Positions 21,516 to 33,865 of a stretch of 64,000 nt of DNA are shown here, one piece after another. This DNA comes from Gentiana macrophylla (Eukaryota > Streptophyta > Magnoliopsida > Gentianales > Gentianaceae): NCBI GenBank assembly GCA_026214975.1, contig CM047815.1:78273299-78337298 (forward strand), in the 5' to 3' direction. Below the pieces are notes generated by a model that saw only the letters and a list, made by a program, of their open reading frames with translations, searched no databases and was not told the DNA's origin. Within the stretch, counting starts at the first letter, position 1, and each line of letters starts with the position of its first letter. Both the position numbers and the translations under genes were made by a program.

Positions 21516-22696
21516 GTTCACCACCTATCGTGGAAGAGACCTTGTTGGAAGATCTTGGGTTCACTTCATCATCATCTCATCCTCTCAAAGTGTTGGTATA
21601 ATCTTTAATCCTTACACATTAGATGTAAATGTTATTTAGTTTATACAAGATTTCTGTTCAGATTCCATGTTTGTTTTATTCGCTTCCGTTGCTGGGTTGA
21701 AATGATTCACCTGGGAATGACTCGAACAGATTTCTGAAATCCAGATCTAGAAAAAATGCCTCGGTGGGCATGAATGTAACGCCCCACTCCCGGATACCGA
21801 GCCATTATCCGGTAGAGAACGTTCGGCGCATATAACATTAAATAAATCTAATATTATACGTCAGCCTCTACGTCGTCGTATCAAAATTAAAGCAAACGGA
21901 AGCTAAAAAAAACTCGGGCAAAACCATAAATGCTACTAGGATAGAATACAAACCGACTAGGGGTGGAAAGGAAAAGCTTACAACAACGATATAAAGCTTA
22001 CAAAGTACAATGTCTAAAAAGAAAGATACAACACTTGTCTTACAAATTTGAAATAAAAGTACAACATAATCTAGAACATCATTTAATAGAAAGGTAAAAA
22101 GAAAGTATCATCATGGCATCAACGTTATCAAATCATTATCGAACTCCTCAACGAGCTCAAGGCTAACCTATTCGTCTTCTCACCCCAAAAGCACACAAAA
22201 CAACATATGCAATTGAGGTAAGTACAAAGTACTTAGCAAGAGGAAAAAGCTAATGTATAATTAAGTCTTACAACGAAAGGTTCATATTATTATTATTAAG
22301 TTATCTTTGTGTGACCGACACAACTCTAGGGTTCACTTCATGCTCATCAACATGTCATGACTAACTGTTTCTAGCTTAACTTATCTTTGTTACATCGGCA
22401 CTCAAAGGCACAACGCATGGTGCTACCCACCATGAGGTATCGTTTGCAACCTATCAGTGGATCACACCGATAGCCACGGGTTAAGACCCGATAGTGTACA
22501 CGTTCGGTGAAGTCCCCCTACCATTTAGCCGTTTATAGGCTAGCAGAGTTATTCACTTTATCTGACCGCCCACACATCGCGATATAGCCAAGTGCGTTAC
22601 CAAGAATGTTACGATGTTTAGTCTTTTAACTACTCACGTACGTTTATTATTAATTGTTAACTAGCCACCTAAGTATTTTCAAGTAAGCTCCCTCAC
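21516..22696. repeat. LTR-like repeats: right flank of hAT, then a TGTAACGCCCC LTR start
   Basis: 21516-21775 continues the LTR-like sequence interrupted by the hAT. At 21779 a new segment begins TGTAACGCCCCACTCCCGG, the typical start of Ty3/Gypsy Tekay LTRs. It runs with AAGTACAAAGTACTTAGCAAG and a GCACTCAAAGGCACAACGCA tract into the LINE insertion site, and the same repeat seems to continue after the LINE at 27891. No coding domain was seen. Confidence 0.4.
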
Positions 22697-22819
22697 CTCT
22701 ACTACTCTTTTTTTTTTCTTTTTTTTTTTTGGTATAAACCGGATATTTTATTAAATCAAAGAACTGTACATGACTCTACATAAAAAAGGAGATTTCGTAA
22801 TTACAGTAACATCACAAAA

Positions 22820-25800
22820 TTAGGACCAAGCTAGTCTAAGTTCTCGGGCTTTGCGTATCGCGTTTGAAATAAACACAGCTGTAGGGGGTCTTTGGGTACC
22901 ATTTTGATGAAACTCTTCATTGCGCCAATACCAAATACTAAAAATCAGCTCGCGGAAAAGAATTCTCCAAAATTCGATGGTGTCGTGTTTAAGCATATGC
23001 ACATCAAGGCAGAAATCAAGCCAATTCGGTATACCCACAAATGAAATGAATTTATACCAATATTCTCGAGGTATCACTTTCTCCGGTTTTTCTTACCACC
23101 GCATACAATCTCTCATGGCATGCATTGTAGTTTTCGCTGGGTACCGCACATGGGACAGTGTCATCCTCGATGATATGTCGCGAAAAAAGAAGTTCACCGT
23201 GGGAGAGGATTTCTACGAATTTGCCACAAAGTAGGTTACGCTGAAGCGGCCTTTGATACTCCAAATCGTCTTCCATCCACGGCTGTCCAACGGAGATAAA
23301 GCAGGCAGCCTTTGAAGGGCATGGTAAGCCGAGCTAACTGTAAATTTTCCGGAAGGATGCGGGTTCCATTTCAGCCCGCCATCTTCATTAACACTGAAAG
23401 CATCGCGCAGGGCCTCCGCTGCAAAACATATATGCCGCCAAATAAACGAACAACCGGACTTGGGATGGACAAAAGGGGAGCCATAACGCTTACGCAAAAT
23501 TTGAACCCAAAGCTTATTACTCTCGGTACACAGCTGCCATACTAATTTTGCTAAGAAAGCCACGTTCATGTCGTGAGCTTTTCGAATTCCCAGACCTCCG
23601 TAAAGCTTGGGTTTGCAGATCTCATCCCAAGCCACAAGGTGAATACTTTTCTTGTGCTCCGAATCATTCCAAAAAAAAGTCCGTGCAATCTTATCCAGTT
23701 CATCTGTGATGGAGACAGGGAGTTTAATCGTCTGCATCTGATAATAAGGGACCGTCGTAAGAGCCGTCTGCGTTAACAAAGCACGCCCCGCTTTAGAGAG
23801 AGTGGAAGCTTTCCATTTTTGTAATTTAGTACGCATCCTATCCCCAAGGAAATGAAAGTCTTCTTTCTTTATCCGCCCATGGTGTAGAGGGGCCCCCAAA
23901 TATTTTTCAAGATTTAAAGAATGCGACATCCCTAGAGCAGCAGCAATACTCCTTGTAGTTTGGATGTTAACATTAGCCGAAACCGAAAATTTAGACTTTG
24001 AAATGCCGATCTTTACGCCTCAAGCAGTAACAAAAATTAGAGAGCACTCGCTCCAATTCACAAGCTTGTTCCGTAGAAGCTTCCGAAAAAAGAAGAAGGT
24101 CGTCCGCAAAAAATAAGTGAGAGAGCTTTTGGCCCCCTCGAGACACAGCAATAGGTTTCCAATTACCCGCGGCAATCGATTCATCGATCATATGGCTCAA
24201 TACCTGCATAATAAGCACAAACAAATACGGAGCTAAAGGGTCACCTTGTTTGAGTCCCCGCTTTGGTTGAAATACGGCAAGAGGTGAACCATTCCACAAA
24301 AGTTCTAAAGATGTACTCGAGAGAGTAAACATAATAAGATCAGTCAAATGATTGCTTAGTCCCACAGACAACAAAAGATTACGGAGAAAAGGCCAGCTTA
24401 CTCTGTCGTAAGCTTTTTCGAGGTCCACTTTGATAACCATGAAGCCTTTCCGTCCCGTTTTCCTACGCATCGTGTGTAGAATCTCCTGTGCTACAATGAT
24501 ATTATCGGACGTTTGACGCCCTGGGATAAAAGCACTTTGTCTGTTATCTACTAGTTTGCCAATGAAAAGTCTCAACCGATTCGCAATGATTTTCATAATA
24601 ATCTTGACCGTCACATTAGTCAAGGCAATAGGCCGCAAATGAGAAACAGATTCCGGTGGGTGAATTTTCGGAATCAAAGCAATATACGTACGGTTCATAT
24701 TTTCTGAAAAGCGACACTCACGAAACGCTTTAATAACCCATGATGACAAAGAGGCACCAACAATATCCCAGTTTTGTTGATAAAAGACCGGCGGGAAACC
24801 ATCGGGACCAGGTGATTTATAAGCGCCCATTTGGAAGACTGCTACACGCACTTCTGCTTCTGAAACTGGTCGGTTGAGAATTCTTTTGTTAGCATGATTT
24901 AAAGTAGGGATTTGGACATGATCAAATAGAGGAGCAGCCATCTCATTAGAATAGAGGTTGATAAAATAATCTCGAACCATGTCACAAAGATCTGCTTCAT
25001 CTGCAATCCAAACGCCATTAGAATCTTTTAAGTAAGAAATTTTATTTTTACCTCGTCGCCGGACCGTGGAAAGGTGAAAATATCTCGTATTACGTTCCCC
25101 GTCTTCAAGCCAATCAAGTCGAGATTTTTGGAACCAGTAAATTTCCTCTTGCGCCAATAAATCATCATATTCTTGCATCAATTCCCTGTTAAGTTTGGTA
25201 AGAAAAATAGATGGAGCCTTAGAAATTGAATTTTGGATCCCCTCAATGCGAGCCTTGCATTTCTTTTTGCGATAAAAAATGTTCCCGAATACCGTTATGT
25301 TCCAATCAGTGGCTTTGGCTGCAAAAGCATCCAATAATTCCCGAAAATTATCACCATCCCATACCCAAACCGACTGCAAGAATTCCCGGAATCCATTATG
25401 CTTCATCCAACAAGCTTGGAAACGAAAGGGCCTATTAATAGAACTCGGTCGAGTATGCGTATCCATAGAAAGTAAAATCGGATGATGGTCCGAATGCAAA
25501 CGAGGGAGGTGAAGCACGGAGGAGAGGGGATAACGGATCCACCATCTCCTATTGCAAATAGCTTGGTCAAAGACGCTCAATAGCCGACACATTATGCATG
25601 ATTTAGACCAAGTAAATCTTGGCCCTTGGAAGGGGATTTCAACCAAGTTACAATCATTCACAAGCCTACGTAATCGTTCCACGAGTTTCCAAACCGGCGC
25701 CCACCTCGCTTATCAATCCGTGTGAATTACTTGGTTAATATCGCCAATGAAGCACCAAGGAACTTTAATAAAAGACATGAAACATTCATAAAGGCTCCAC

Positions 25801-26687
25801 AATTCATCCCGGAAAGTGGCAATCGGGGAAGCGTAAGTAAAAGAGAGCAAAAGAGAAACAACACCTTCTTTCACTTCGGCAACAGTAATTGATTGATTAG
25901 TAGCAAAGAGGAGGTGGAGATTCACCGCCGAACTATCCCAGAAAACCCATAATCCGCCACTAAAACCCACAGCTTCAACGGCAATCATATTGCTAAAATG
26001 AAAACTCCGAAGAATTCGGTTCGCTTTTGTACTAGCTACTCTAGTTTCCATAAGGAACATAACATGGGGTTGGACTTCCCTGATCATGGTTTTTAAATGC
26101 CTGAAAAAATCCGCCGAGTTCGCTCCCCTACAATTCCACGAAAGTATCTTCATCAAGAATTTAGGGGAGATATGTTTGAAACTCGCCTGTGGGCGCGAAA
26201 CATCCTTTGTTGGTTCACACAAACTCATATTGCTGCTCGGATCTCTATTAGAGTCGGGAGGGTTTGTTTTGACATAAGCACTGTCCTTATTCATTGCTCC
26301 TTCCTCTGCTAGAAGAGTATCAACCATCATTGCTTCTCGAATAACATTTAGCGCAACACTCGAACTTTGGCCGGAACTTTGATTCATGTCCGTGGTATCA
26401 GTGAGTGAGGGAAATAAATTGCTACTGAATTGGAAGGAATTATGAGGGGATTGAGAAAAGGTTTGTGTGGACTCTGTAATGCCACGGTTAGGTGACTGTT
26501 GTATACGTACCCGGTTGGAATTTAGGGGAATACCTCCACGACCTCGGCCACGAGCATTAGCGCGGCCTGTCCTTGAAGCTTGGCGGATAATTGGTGTTGA
26601 TGTGAATTGGTTTAGTTCCTGGAATTGTTGCTGCAACCGTTCCACGGGGATCTCCTCCACTTCCTCTGTTTCCTCAATATTCAACAC
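22820..26687 (-). pseudogene. LINE ORF2: endonuclease - reverse transcriptase - zf-RVT
   Basis: A Gln/Ser-rich linker (26687-26154) leads to MKILSWNCRGANSADF at 26153, the APE endonuclease start. METRV, GLWVFWD and WCFIGDINQV follow. Two adjacent in-frame stops (TGA TAA at about 25710) interrupt it, then the same frame continues (25682) through GPRFTWS, SDHHPILL and the RT: GPDGFPPVFYQQNWDIV, LRPIALTNVTVKIIMKIIAN, RQSAFIPGRQTSDNI, FMVIKVDLEKAYDRVSW, KRGLKQGDPLAPYLFVL and the catalytic FADD (HLFFADDLLLFSEA). A frameshift at about 23990 precedes EKYLGAPLHHGRI and the ARTFFWND and GGLGIRKAHDMNVAFLAKLV blocks. A further break lies near 23215, then the C-terminal FWRILFRELIFSIWYWRNEE. No RNase H domain is present. 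Confidence 0.9.
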
Positions 26688-26888
26688 CGAAAATCTTGAG
26701 CCATTGGGCGCCTTGGTGAAATTACCGGGCTCATTCGGGCTGTTTGAGTGGCATCGGGGTGGGATTTTGACAAAGATCTTGTTTCAAAGATTGCCTTGAA
26801 TATTTTCTAAAAAAGCTTGTGATTATTATTACGCCGGCGGCGATTCGAGGCAAGCATCCACGGACCAAACGGGTAGCATCGAGGGCAT

Positions 26889-27807
26889 ATTTACCGGTTC
26901 AATGGGTTTGTTGACGGAGGTGTCCATTTCATTGGATTTTAGCGGACAATCTTCGCTTTTGTGGTCAGAACGCCACAACCAAAGCACACCATGTGGAGTC
27001 CTTCGTATTCAACCTTGTAGATGTTCTCATTTAGGATCACAACAGTCGGGAGAAGCTTATCAAGCTCCACTTCAACACAAACCCGGGCATATTTACCACG
27101 TTGGTTACGTAATGACGTAGCATCCACCTTCCTAACACTACCAATACAGTCTCCCACACAAGTTAAAGCCTCTTCTTCAAAGTACTCGATGGGAACCCTA
27201 GGGATACGAACCCAAATTAGAGTAGACTGAATAGCCTCATTAGACGGGTGAAACGACGGTCGCCATTTGGAAATCGTGATGTAGTGATTTTGGATAAGCC
27301 AAGGTCCATTTTCAAGCACATAGTCGTAGTCTTCCTTGCACACGAAACGGACAATGAAGAAACCGTCCTCCAAATCCGTAATCTCGATGTGTTTTCCTTT
27401 TGTCCACATGTCTGTGAGCCGATTTTGCAATACACGGAAGCTGACATTTCGACCCAATACTTTGATAATGAGAGCACGCCTCCACGGTCTCCACAGCTTT
27501 TTCAGGTTCTCCAAGGGAATATGAACTTCCTTAACACCTTTCATGGTGGATGGTTGCTTCTTGGCAGACTGGCGGAGGTATGATCCGTGAATGCAATCAT
27601 ATCATCCTCAGGTTCATCATCGCCGGAATAAAGATCAGGGGAGGATTCGTCCGGCCGCATCAACTCAGCTCCACCTTTCCTGCTCCAAACAGATTCGCCA
27701 ATGGGGACTGGGGGAGCTTCTTCGACAGCTCTTCGCTTCAGCCTGCTAATACTCCGATTGAGGGCGTCCTGCTCCTCACTCGACCCAGGGGGCGTCGACC
27801 CCTGCAT
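26889..27807 (-). pseudogene. LINE ORF1: DUF4283 RNA-binding protein with CCHC knuckle
   Basis: The start is at 27807 (MQGSTPPGSSEEQDALNRS), with an acidic N-terminus. The second block, from 27544, reads ALIIKVLGRNVSFRVLQNRL, then GFFIVRFVCKEDYDYVLENG, PWLIQNHYITISKW and LIWVRIPRVPIEYF, the DUF4283 domain of plant LINE ORF1 proteins. It ends with a zinc knuckle: CFGCG, then a frame change, then DHKSEDC, spaced CX2CX4HX4C if one base is missing at about 26960. A stop or frameshift also separates the first 88 residues from the DUF4283 block. The family protein binds LINE RNA to form the retrotransposition particle. Confidence 0.8.
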
Positions 27808-27890
27808 TTTGGATTCGACGGGACAAAAAGCGAAGTATTAGGGTTCCGACGGCAGAAATTCAATGTAAATTTATTGTCTCTACTACTCTC

Positions 27891-29080
27891 TTTTCTAGAC
27901 CACTAGACACAGTCAAGGCCTAGCACATACACAGACATTGAGGAATGCTAATTCCTCAAAGCACAAGCCATTCATACCTTTCCGACGGTCCCGAACTTCA
28001 ACTGTATGGAAGAGTATATCCGGTGCCGGAACTAAACGCATCAGTATCTTAATCAAGGCTTGTTCATGTTCATTTAACGTGTTTATATCATTAATTTAAG
28101 GTTGAGAACCAATCCCTACTTACTACACTCGATAATACACAAAACGGTCAAAACAACATTTTCGGGCCATAGGCCACAAATTTATAAATCATAGTCCGGC
28201 GCTTATAACATAGGAATTCTCACGAACTAGATAGGCCACGGCTCAGTAAATCATAGGCCACGGCCTATGCCATCTACAGAATACTCTGAACTCTCAGCAT
28301 CCGATAGGCCACGGCGTACGACACCTGGAGCGTTTTTCTGCATTTAGACGATTTCCAACCCTTTCCCAACATGATTATCATCAAAAAGTTCTAAACATTA
28401 CATATCAAATCATACCACATTAATAACATCTAGCATGATTTCTAAGCACAAACCAACTCTAAAACTTAACATTAACATCATAAACCTAATTTAAACTTTA
28501 GGAAGAGCCTCTTATCTTATTAACAGGCAAAACCAAAGCCAAACCTACAAGAAATCTGCAGCACTCTTAGAGCTCCAACTCAAACCTAATTGATCAACAA
28601 TTAAACCTAAATTAATTGTGATCAAAGGTTTCTAAACAATCTAAACGATGAATTGATCAACTAATATACCAAAACAAGATCTAATCTTCAAGATTCTAGA
28701 TTTAGAGCCAAAAACATACCTTTACGAAACTCTGAAACCTTGCTACCAAAACGACGATCTCTTCACCACGATTCGAGATTATCTACTCAAATCGAAACCC
28801 GATCGACGATCAAGAAGATCCTTTGGAGATTGTCTTTTTGTCTTTCGCTTTCTCTCTCTTTTCTTATTTGAAGACAAAGTTTGAACGTTCTTTTTCGAAT
28901 TCTCGCTAACTCCCAGATAATGAGAGGTTTTATTAGAAGTAAAAACCTCCACATTAACTTCCTCTTCTATTTCCAATTATTATTATTACAAAAACTTAAA
29001 TCCTTTAATTAAATAAAACCAAAAATCTAAATTTTTATTAAAAGACTCTTTTGACGAAAATATATGTCGGTGTCCCTCGG
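27891..29080. repeat. LTR-like repeat downstream of the LINE
   Basis: This is the continuation of the repeat at 21779-22696. It includes four ATAGGCCACGGC words (28170-28320), two of them in a near-tandem arrangement, and an AT-rich tail with CTTTCTCTCTC-type text at 28850. A minus-strand frame at 28779-28976 is not convincing. I see no gene. Confidence 0.35.
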
Positions 29081-29619
29081 TTGCGGTAGAACAATTTATA
29101 TGTCATAGCATTTCTCTTATTATATTTGGGTGGCATACACTCGTGGTCCATGTGACTGACTATGCTTCATGTCCCTCGAGTGAGAAATTGACTTGTAGTA
29201 GTATTTACTACTCTTTTGATTTTTTTGTAGTAAAATGGCAGTGAAATAGAAGAGTGTAGAGGCACATGATCTTCTGCTGTCCACTCCACTCTGCCTCCCT
29301 CCAACTCTTGGATTACAGCTCAACAGCCCACTTGTTCTTTCACTTTCACTCTTCTGTTTTTTTTTAACCCCATAGCCTCCACCTCATAATCGACCCTCTC
29401 CCTCTTTCACAACTTCTAGATTTTTCAAATTTTTCTTAAACGCTACTACGTCTACACCTATGCCAATTTGCTTTAGGAGATAAGGATTCAGATAAACCGG
29501 AATCTTTATCTCGATATATTTGCTTTGGTTATTCTTCTTCTTCTTCTTTTGTTTCCTTATATATATAGTATATATTTGTTTTGTTTTTGCTGAGAATTGA
29601 AGCTGGAAAGCAGATAAAA
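29081..29619 (+). promoter_or_regulatory. Upstream region of the ACT-repeat gene
   Basis: Non-coding. A pyrimidine-rich leader (CTTCTTCTTCTTCTTTTGTT, about 29535-29560) and a TATATATATAGTATATA run at about 29562-29577 precede the ATG by 40-80 bp. The exact start of transcription cannot be placed. Confidence 0.35.
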
Positions 29620-32447
29620 ATGAATTCTTGGTCTTCTTCTGTTGCTGTTGATGATGAATTTGAGAAACTCGTGCTCCGGATGAATCCCCCAATGTATTTC
29701 TCTACCTCTTTTTTATTTGTTCAAACAGTTTTTATTTTCCCTTCCCTGTTCCCCATTTCTTTCTATTCCAAGAACTGTAGATTTTGCATAGAGAAAGCTA
29801 CTAATAATGACTTATGGTTTTACATTTGTGTAGGGTTACTGTTGATAATGAATCCGACAAGAAAGCGACTTTGATCAAGGTAATCATCACACTTCTCTTT
29901 GTCAAACAGAAACCTAGTTGCAAAAGGGTTCTTGACTTTTTGCGTCCATGGGTATTTTCGCAACAAAATAGAAACAGTTATCAGTAGAATTTTTATTTAA
30001 TCAGCAGTTAAATCTTTTATGTGCAATTTATAGGTGGATAGTGCTAATAAGAGAGGAAGCTTATTGGAAGTTGTCCAGGTTCTTACTGATTTGAACCTCA
30101 TCATAAAGAGAGCCTATATTTCATCAGATGGAGAATGGTTTATGGATGGTGAGATTTTTAATATATGATGATGTTCCTATTATTGCTTACTTGTATCTAA
30201 TATTGATTAAGCAACCTAAATCCTATTGCTGTCTTTAATTTTGTTTCTTGCAGTATTTCATGTCACTGATCAAAAGGGAAACAAGCTCTCTGAGGTTAAT
30301 GTAGCAGAACTCATTCAACAGGTAAATCCACGAGTCATTCTTCGCTTGATTAGCTCGAATCATGCCTCGCTTGATCATGCTTCATGAATCATGCTTAGAT
30401 TCATATATTGCTTCCTTGAAGTATGGAAAACTAAGCCCCCACTCCTACAAATGATTAAATTGTCTGTTTGACTGATTTGACAAATATCCCGGATGCAGAT
30501 TCTCCTGTTTTTCGAGTAGATTGAAGGATTTAAAAAACCCATTTTTCTGTTGGTTTTTATTAGCCACGTTTATGTAGCTTTTTTGCTCCGAAGTTTTGAG
30601 ATCACTATTTTATCAGTGCATTAGATAAATACATAAAGATGTGATTGGCCTATCCTTTGTCATAAAATAGAGACTAGACAGTTTTATGCATCTGCAGAAT
30701 GATTTTTTGAGCAATCAAATTACTACTTTTGTTATTGTCTTTTATCAGATTCTCTGTAGTACACTTTTTACCTTGTCCGAAAATCTCTTTTCACGGTGAA
30801 ATGTATTAGAATCTCTATGCCTAATTTGAATAGAGATTCTATATTCTGTGGGCTACTACTGTAAAATTAGAGATTCTCTATTTTAGAAATTCTGCTCCAG
30901 ATGATTTTGGTGAACTTGTAGATTTACCTTATTTTCAAGACACTAATGCATGTGGTCTTAGTCAATCTTGCTTGTATCTGGTGTAACCCTGGAGGATAAT
31001 CATCATTTTCTTACGCTGGTTTGGTAACTTTGCAAATTTGAACAAGAAAACTTGCCCCCTTTAGCTTCCCTTTATCTAGTCACCTGAACCTATTAAGGAT
31101 GTGTTGCGTTGTAGATTGTTTTTATGAAATCAAACTTGAAATAGTTAATGTATGAGTTAAACTGATGCCTGAAGCTCCTGTTGCAGTCGTTGGGACCAAG
31201 AAGTCGAAGCTTCCGGTCCTTGAGAAGGTCTGTTGGAGTCCAATGTGCGATAGAGCACACGTCCATTGAATTGACTGGAAGAGACAGGCCGGGCTTGCTG
31301 TCTGATGTCTTTGCAGTTCTTGCAGACTTGAAGTGCAATGTAGTTGCTGCTGAAGTGTGGACTCACAATTCAAGAATGGCATCAGTTGTTTACATCACTG
31401 ATGAAGTGAACGGATCTGCCATAGATGATCCTGAAAGATTAGCTAAGATTAAACAGCTCCTTTTATATGTTTTAAAAGGGAATAGGATAGGCGAAGTGCC
31501 AACACTGCTGTTTCTGTTGGATCAACGCATACAGAACGAAGGCTGCATCAAATGATGTATGCTGATCGTGATTACGATAAAGATGATATGAATCTCATCA
31601 TACCGACAGGTGGCAGGGCCAAGCCTGTTGTCACTGTGGAAAATTGCAGTGACAAAGGGTACACCTTAGTGAATGTGAGTTGTCCAGATAGGCCTAAGCT
31701 ACTCTTTGACACTGTATGTACACTAACCGATATGCAATACGTAGTGTATCATGGAACCATCATTGCAGAAACACCAGAGGCTCAACAGGTATACATTTCT
31801 GACCACCCTTTTTGCATGTGTCCATTCCTGGGCATGATTTCTTAGTACAAGCTCTGTAATATGTACACAATTGAAAATTTGCTTTTGTTTCCTTGTTTCT
31901 TTCATAGGAATATTACATAAGACATATGGATGGAGACACCATTAGTTCTGAAGCAGAGAGACAACGTCTAATTAATTGCTTGGAAGCAGCCATAAAAGGC
32001 GAACTTCTGAGGTACATGACTATACATCATTGCTCTGGATTCATTTCCTTAACTGCGTTATGGATTGCGCTACTAATTCTGTATATATATATATATTTTC
32101 ATTACCAGGGTATAAGACTAGAACTGTGTGGAGATGACAGGGTCGGCCTTTTATCTGATGTAACACGTATATTTAGAGAAAACGGGCTATCAGTTACTAG
32201 AGCAGAAGTCACCACCAGGGGTTCTCAAGCTGTCAACGTTTTCTACGCCACGGATGCATCCGGGAATCAAGTACAAAGCGAGACCATTGAAGCTGTGCGC
32301 AGAGAAATCGGTTTAACTGTACTCCGTGTGAAGGAAGAAGATGCATACTCCATTTCACCACCAAAACAGACAGGAGGGTTTTCTTTGGGGAATTTATTTC
32401 GATCAAGGTCAGAAAGATTTCTCTACAACTTGGGCCTTATAAAGTAA
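29620..32447 (+). CDS. ACR4-like: ACT domain repeat protein (ACR4/ACR5-like), two frame breaks
   Basis: Seven exons: 29620-29693, 29834-29879, 30034-30148, 30254-30321, 31187-31788, 31908-32011 and 32109-32447, all with GT-AG introns. With both breaks allowed for, the product is about 449 residues, the usual ACR length. It has four ACT domains: about 32-110 ([20 protein letters not shown]), 120-200 ([20 protein letters not shown]), 255-330 ([20 protein letters not shown]) and 337-415 ([19 protein letters not shown]). ACR proteins are plant-specific and thought to sense amino acids; this is inferred from the fold. Two single-base problems break the frame: in exon 5 near 31481, after VLKGN, and in exon 6 near 31995 in the run ATAAAAGG. 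Each is explained by one missing A. Splice sites and domain conservation are otherwise intact, so sequencing error is as likely as a pseudogene. Confidence 0.9.
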
Positions 32448-33012
32448 TATCTTCATGTTTAAATAGGATTAGTGATAGAGTTAAAGCATATACAAGTATG
32501 TTGTAATCAACTTCAGGTTGATCATTGTCATATGTACTCATCCACTGTCCATTCTGCATAAATCATGGTCCCACCGAAATTTCACACACACTGGTTGTTT
32601 ACAAGTGACAAAGTAAGCTTTCCTTTGGGCAAAGTGTTAGAAGTGTGAACATATCGGTGTCAAATTTCGGTGCTTGTATCGTCTCTGTGTAGAGATAATC
32701 ATGTTATGTGTTCATAACATCAGAGGTGTTCATATTCTCCAATGGCTTTTGGAGAGCATTGTAAATATAGACTTGTACATCCTTCCATGTTAGTGGTACA
32801 TGACATGTAGTATGAGCATTAGAATGAGTGAAATAATTGTACAGCCTTGACGGCGCGAGTTCAAGCAGGGAAAGAACCACAGGGTTTTTTCCCTTTTAAA
32901 GTTTGAATGACAAATAGTATATGATTTCAAGTTCGAAAGTGTGATTGTGGTTGGGTCAAGCTCATTCTTTTGTTTCTTCTTATATGGTAGTAATGCATTT
33001 GTCATTCTTTAA
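32448..33012. other. 3' flank of the ACT-repeat gene
   Basis: Non-coding and probably includes the 3' UTR of the ACT-repeat gene. A near-direct echo, CATGTTATGTGTTCATAACATC, at about 32700 forms a small hairpin that could be part of the 3' end. No other gene was seen. Confidence 0.35.
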
Positions 33013-33209
33013 GGGCAACATTATTTATTTGCACCACAGCCAACCTAGCCTAGCCTCTACTTGTGCTTGTGCAGCACATTAAGCGATTTTCACAAAGTCG
33101 ATTCTTGACTCAAGAATCGACTTTCTGAAGGTTGTTTTGGTTCGATGAAAAGGGTAGTGTGTGGTGGTGTATAGGTAGAGAATCGCAAGTGGTGCAAATA
33201 AAGGTCTCG
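33013..33209. mobile_element. Hairpin MITE, copy 1 (197 bp)
   Basis: Imperfect terminal inverted repeats (ATTTATTTGCACCAC on the left, CTTTATTTGCACCAC on the complementary right) are flanked by a near-perfect 8-bp duplication (TTCTTTAA at 33005-33012, TTCTTTGA at 33210-33217). The centre folds on AAGTCGATTCTTGACTCAAG and AATCGACTT. The same core and termini recur at 33621-33865 and 49463-49688, defining a family. Confidence 0.75.
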
Positions 33210-33310
33210 TTCTTTGATTGGATTCCAATAGTAAACGCGGTCGATGTCACGCACTATTTCACTTCACTACAAACGCCCACTACATCCTACTCGTTACGTC
33301 AATAATCAGA

Positions 33311-33382
33311 TTTTACGACAATAATATTGTCGTAAAATTTCTGCATGTAGTGGTTGTGCACTACACCTCCTGTGTAGTGCAC
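33311..33382. repeat. Two adjacent perfect short palindromes
   Basis: 33311-33322 and 33326-33337 are perfect 12-bp arms (TTTTACGACAAT) around AAT. 33356-33366 and 33372-33382 are perfect 11-bp arms (GTGCACTACAC) around CTCCT. CCACTACAT at about 33277 and ATGTAGTGG at about 33345 also pair around the first. The CACTAC words and the ACGACAATAATATTGTCG core recall non-autonomous CACTA elements, but I found no 3-bp target duplication. Confidence 0.6.
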
Positions 33383-33620
33383 ATATCATTTTCCATAGTA
33401 AAAGCTAATATAGTCAGATCCAATAAGGAACAAATGTGGTAGCTTTAATGTGGTTGGAAAAAAAGTAGGATCACTTTTGAAAGGTGAGATGAAGAGGAAA
33501 AGCACTGAATGGACAGGGAATGCGTAGTAAGAAAAAGGACAGAAGAGTCGGCTATATCATCGGACTTTAATGGTGATGAGTGAGTCATTCCTCATAACCA
33601 ACTCATCCCCCTATAGTATT

Positions 33621-33865
33621 GGGTGTCCTTTATTTGCACCACAATTCTACTGATACACAACACAACTCAAAACGACTTTCAGAAAGTCGAGTCGATTCTT
33701 GAGTTAAGAATTGACTTTCTTAAGGTCGATCGTTAGAATCTGACATTTTTAAAAGTTGATTGTTAAGTAGTCATGAATCGACTCTTCTAAAGGTTGTTCT
33801 GGTGTGGTTCACAAGTAGTGTAGTGAATCGATAAGTTGGCTTCGGTGTAAAATAATAAGCCCCCC
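33621..33865. mobile_element. Hairpin MITE, copy 2 (about 245 bp)
   Basis: It starts GGGTGTCCTTTATTTGCACC and ends with the complement of GGGGGCTTATTATTTTACACC. The interior carries AAGTCGAGTCGATTCTTGAG, then AAGAATTGACTTTCTTAAGG and further GTCGATTC-type words, like copies 1 and 3 but more diverged. The target duplication is not clean (AGTATT on both sides, offset by a few bases). Confidence 0.6.

Larger units (their letters stand above)
22709..27878 (-). mobile_element. Near full-length L1-type LINE with 12-bp TSD
   Basis: The LINE is on the minus strand. Its poly(A) appears as poly(T) from 22709 and its 5' end is at about 27878. A perfect 12-bp duplication, CTCTACTACTCT, flanks it at 22697-22708 and 27879-27890. 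It carries ORF1 (DUF4283 plus CCHC knuckle) and ORF2 (AP endonuclease, RT, zf-RVT). At 5.2 kb with both ends intact it is close to complete, which is rare for plant LINEs. Few lesions interrupt the reading frames, so it is fairly young. A truncated relative is at 10395-10998. Confidence 0.9.

Noticed and set aside
27550..27906. 118-codon plus-strand frame
   Set aside because: Antisense shadow of LINE ORF1.
29620..32447. Calling the ACT-repeat gene a definite pseudogene
   Set aside because: Splice sites, length and all four ACT domains are preserved, and both frame breaks are one-base events in runs, so error is at least as likely.
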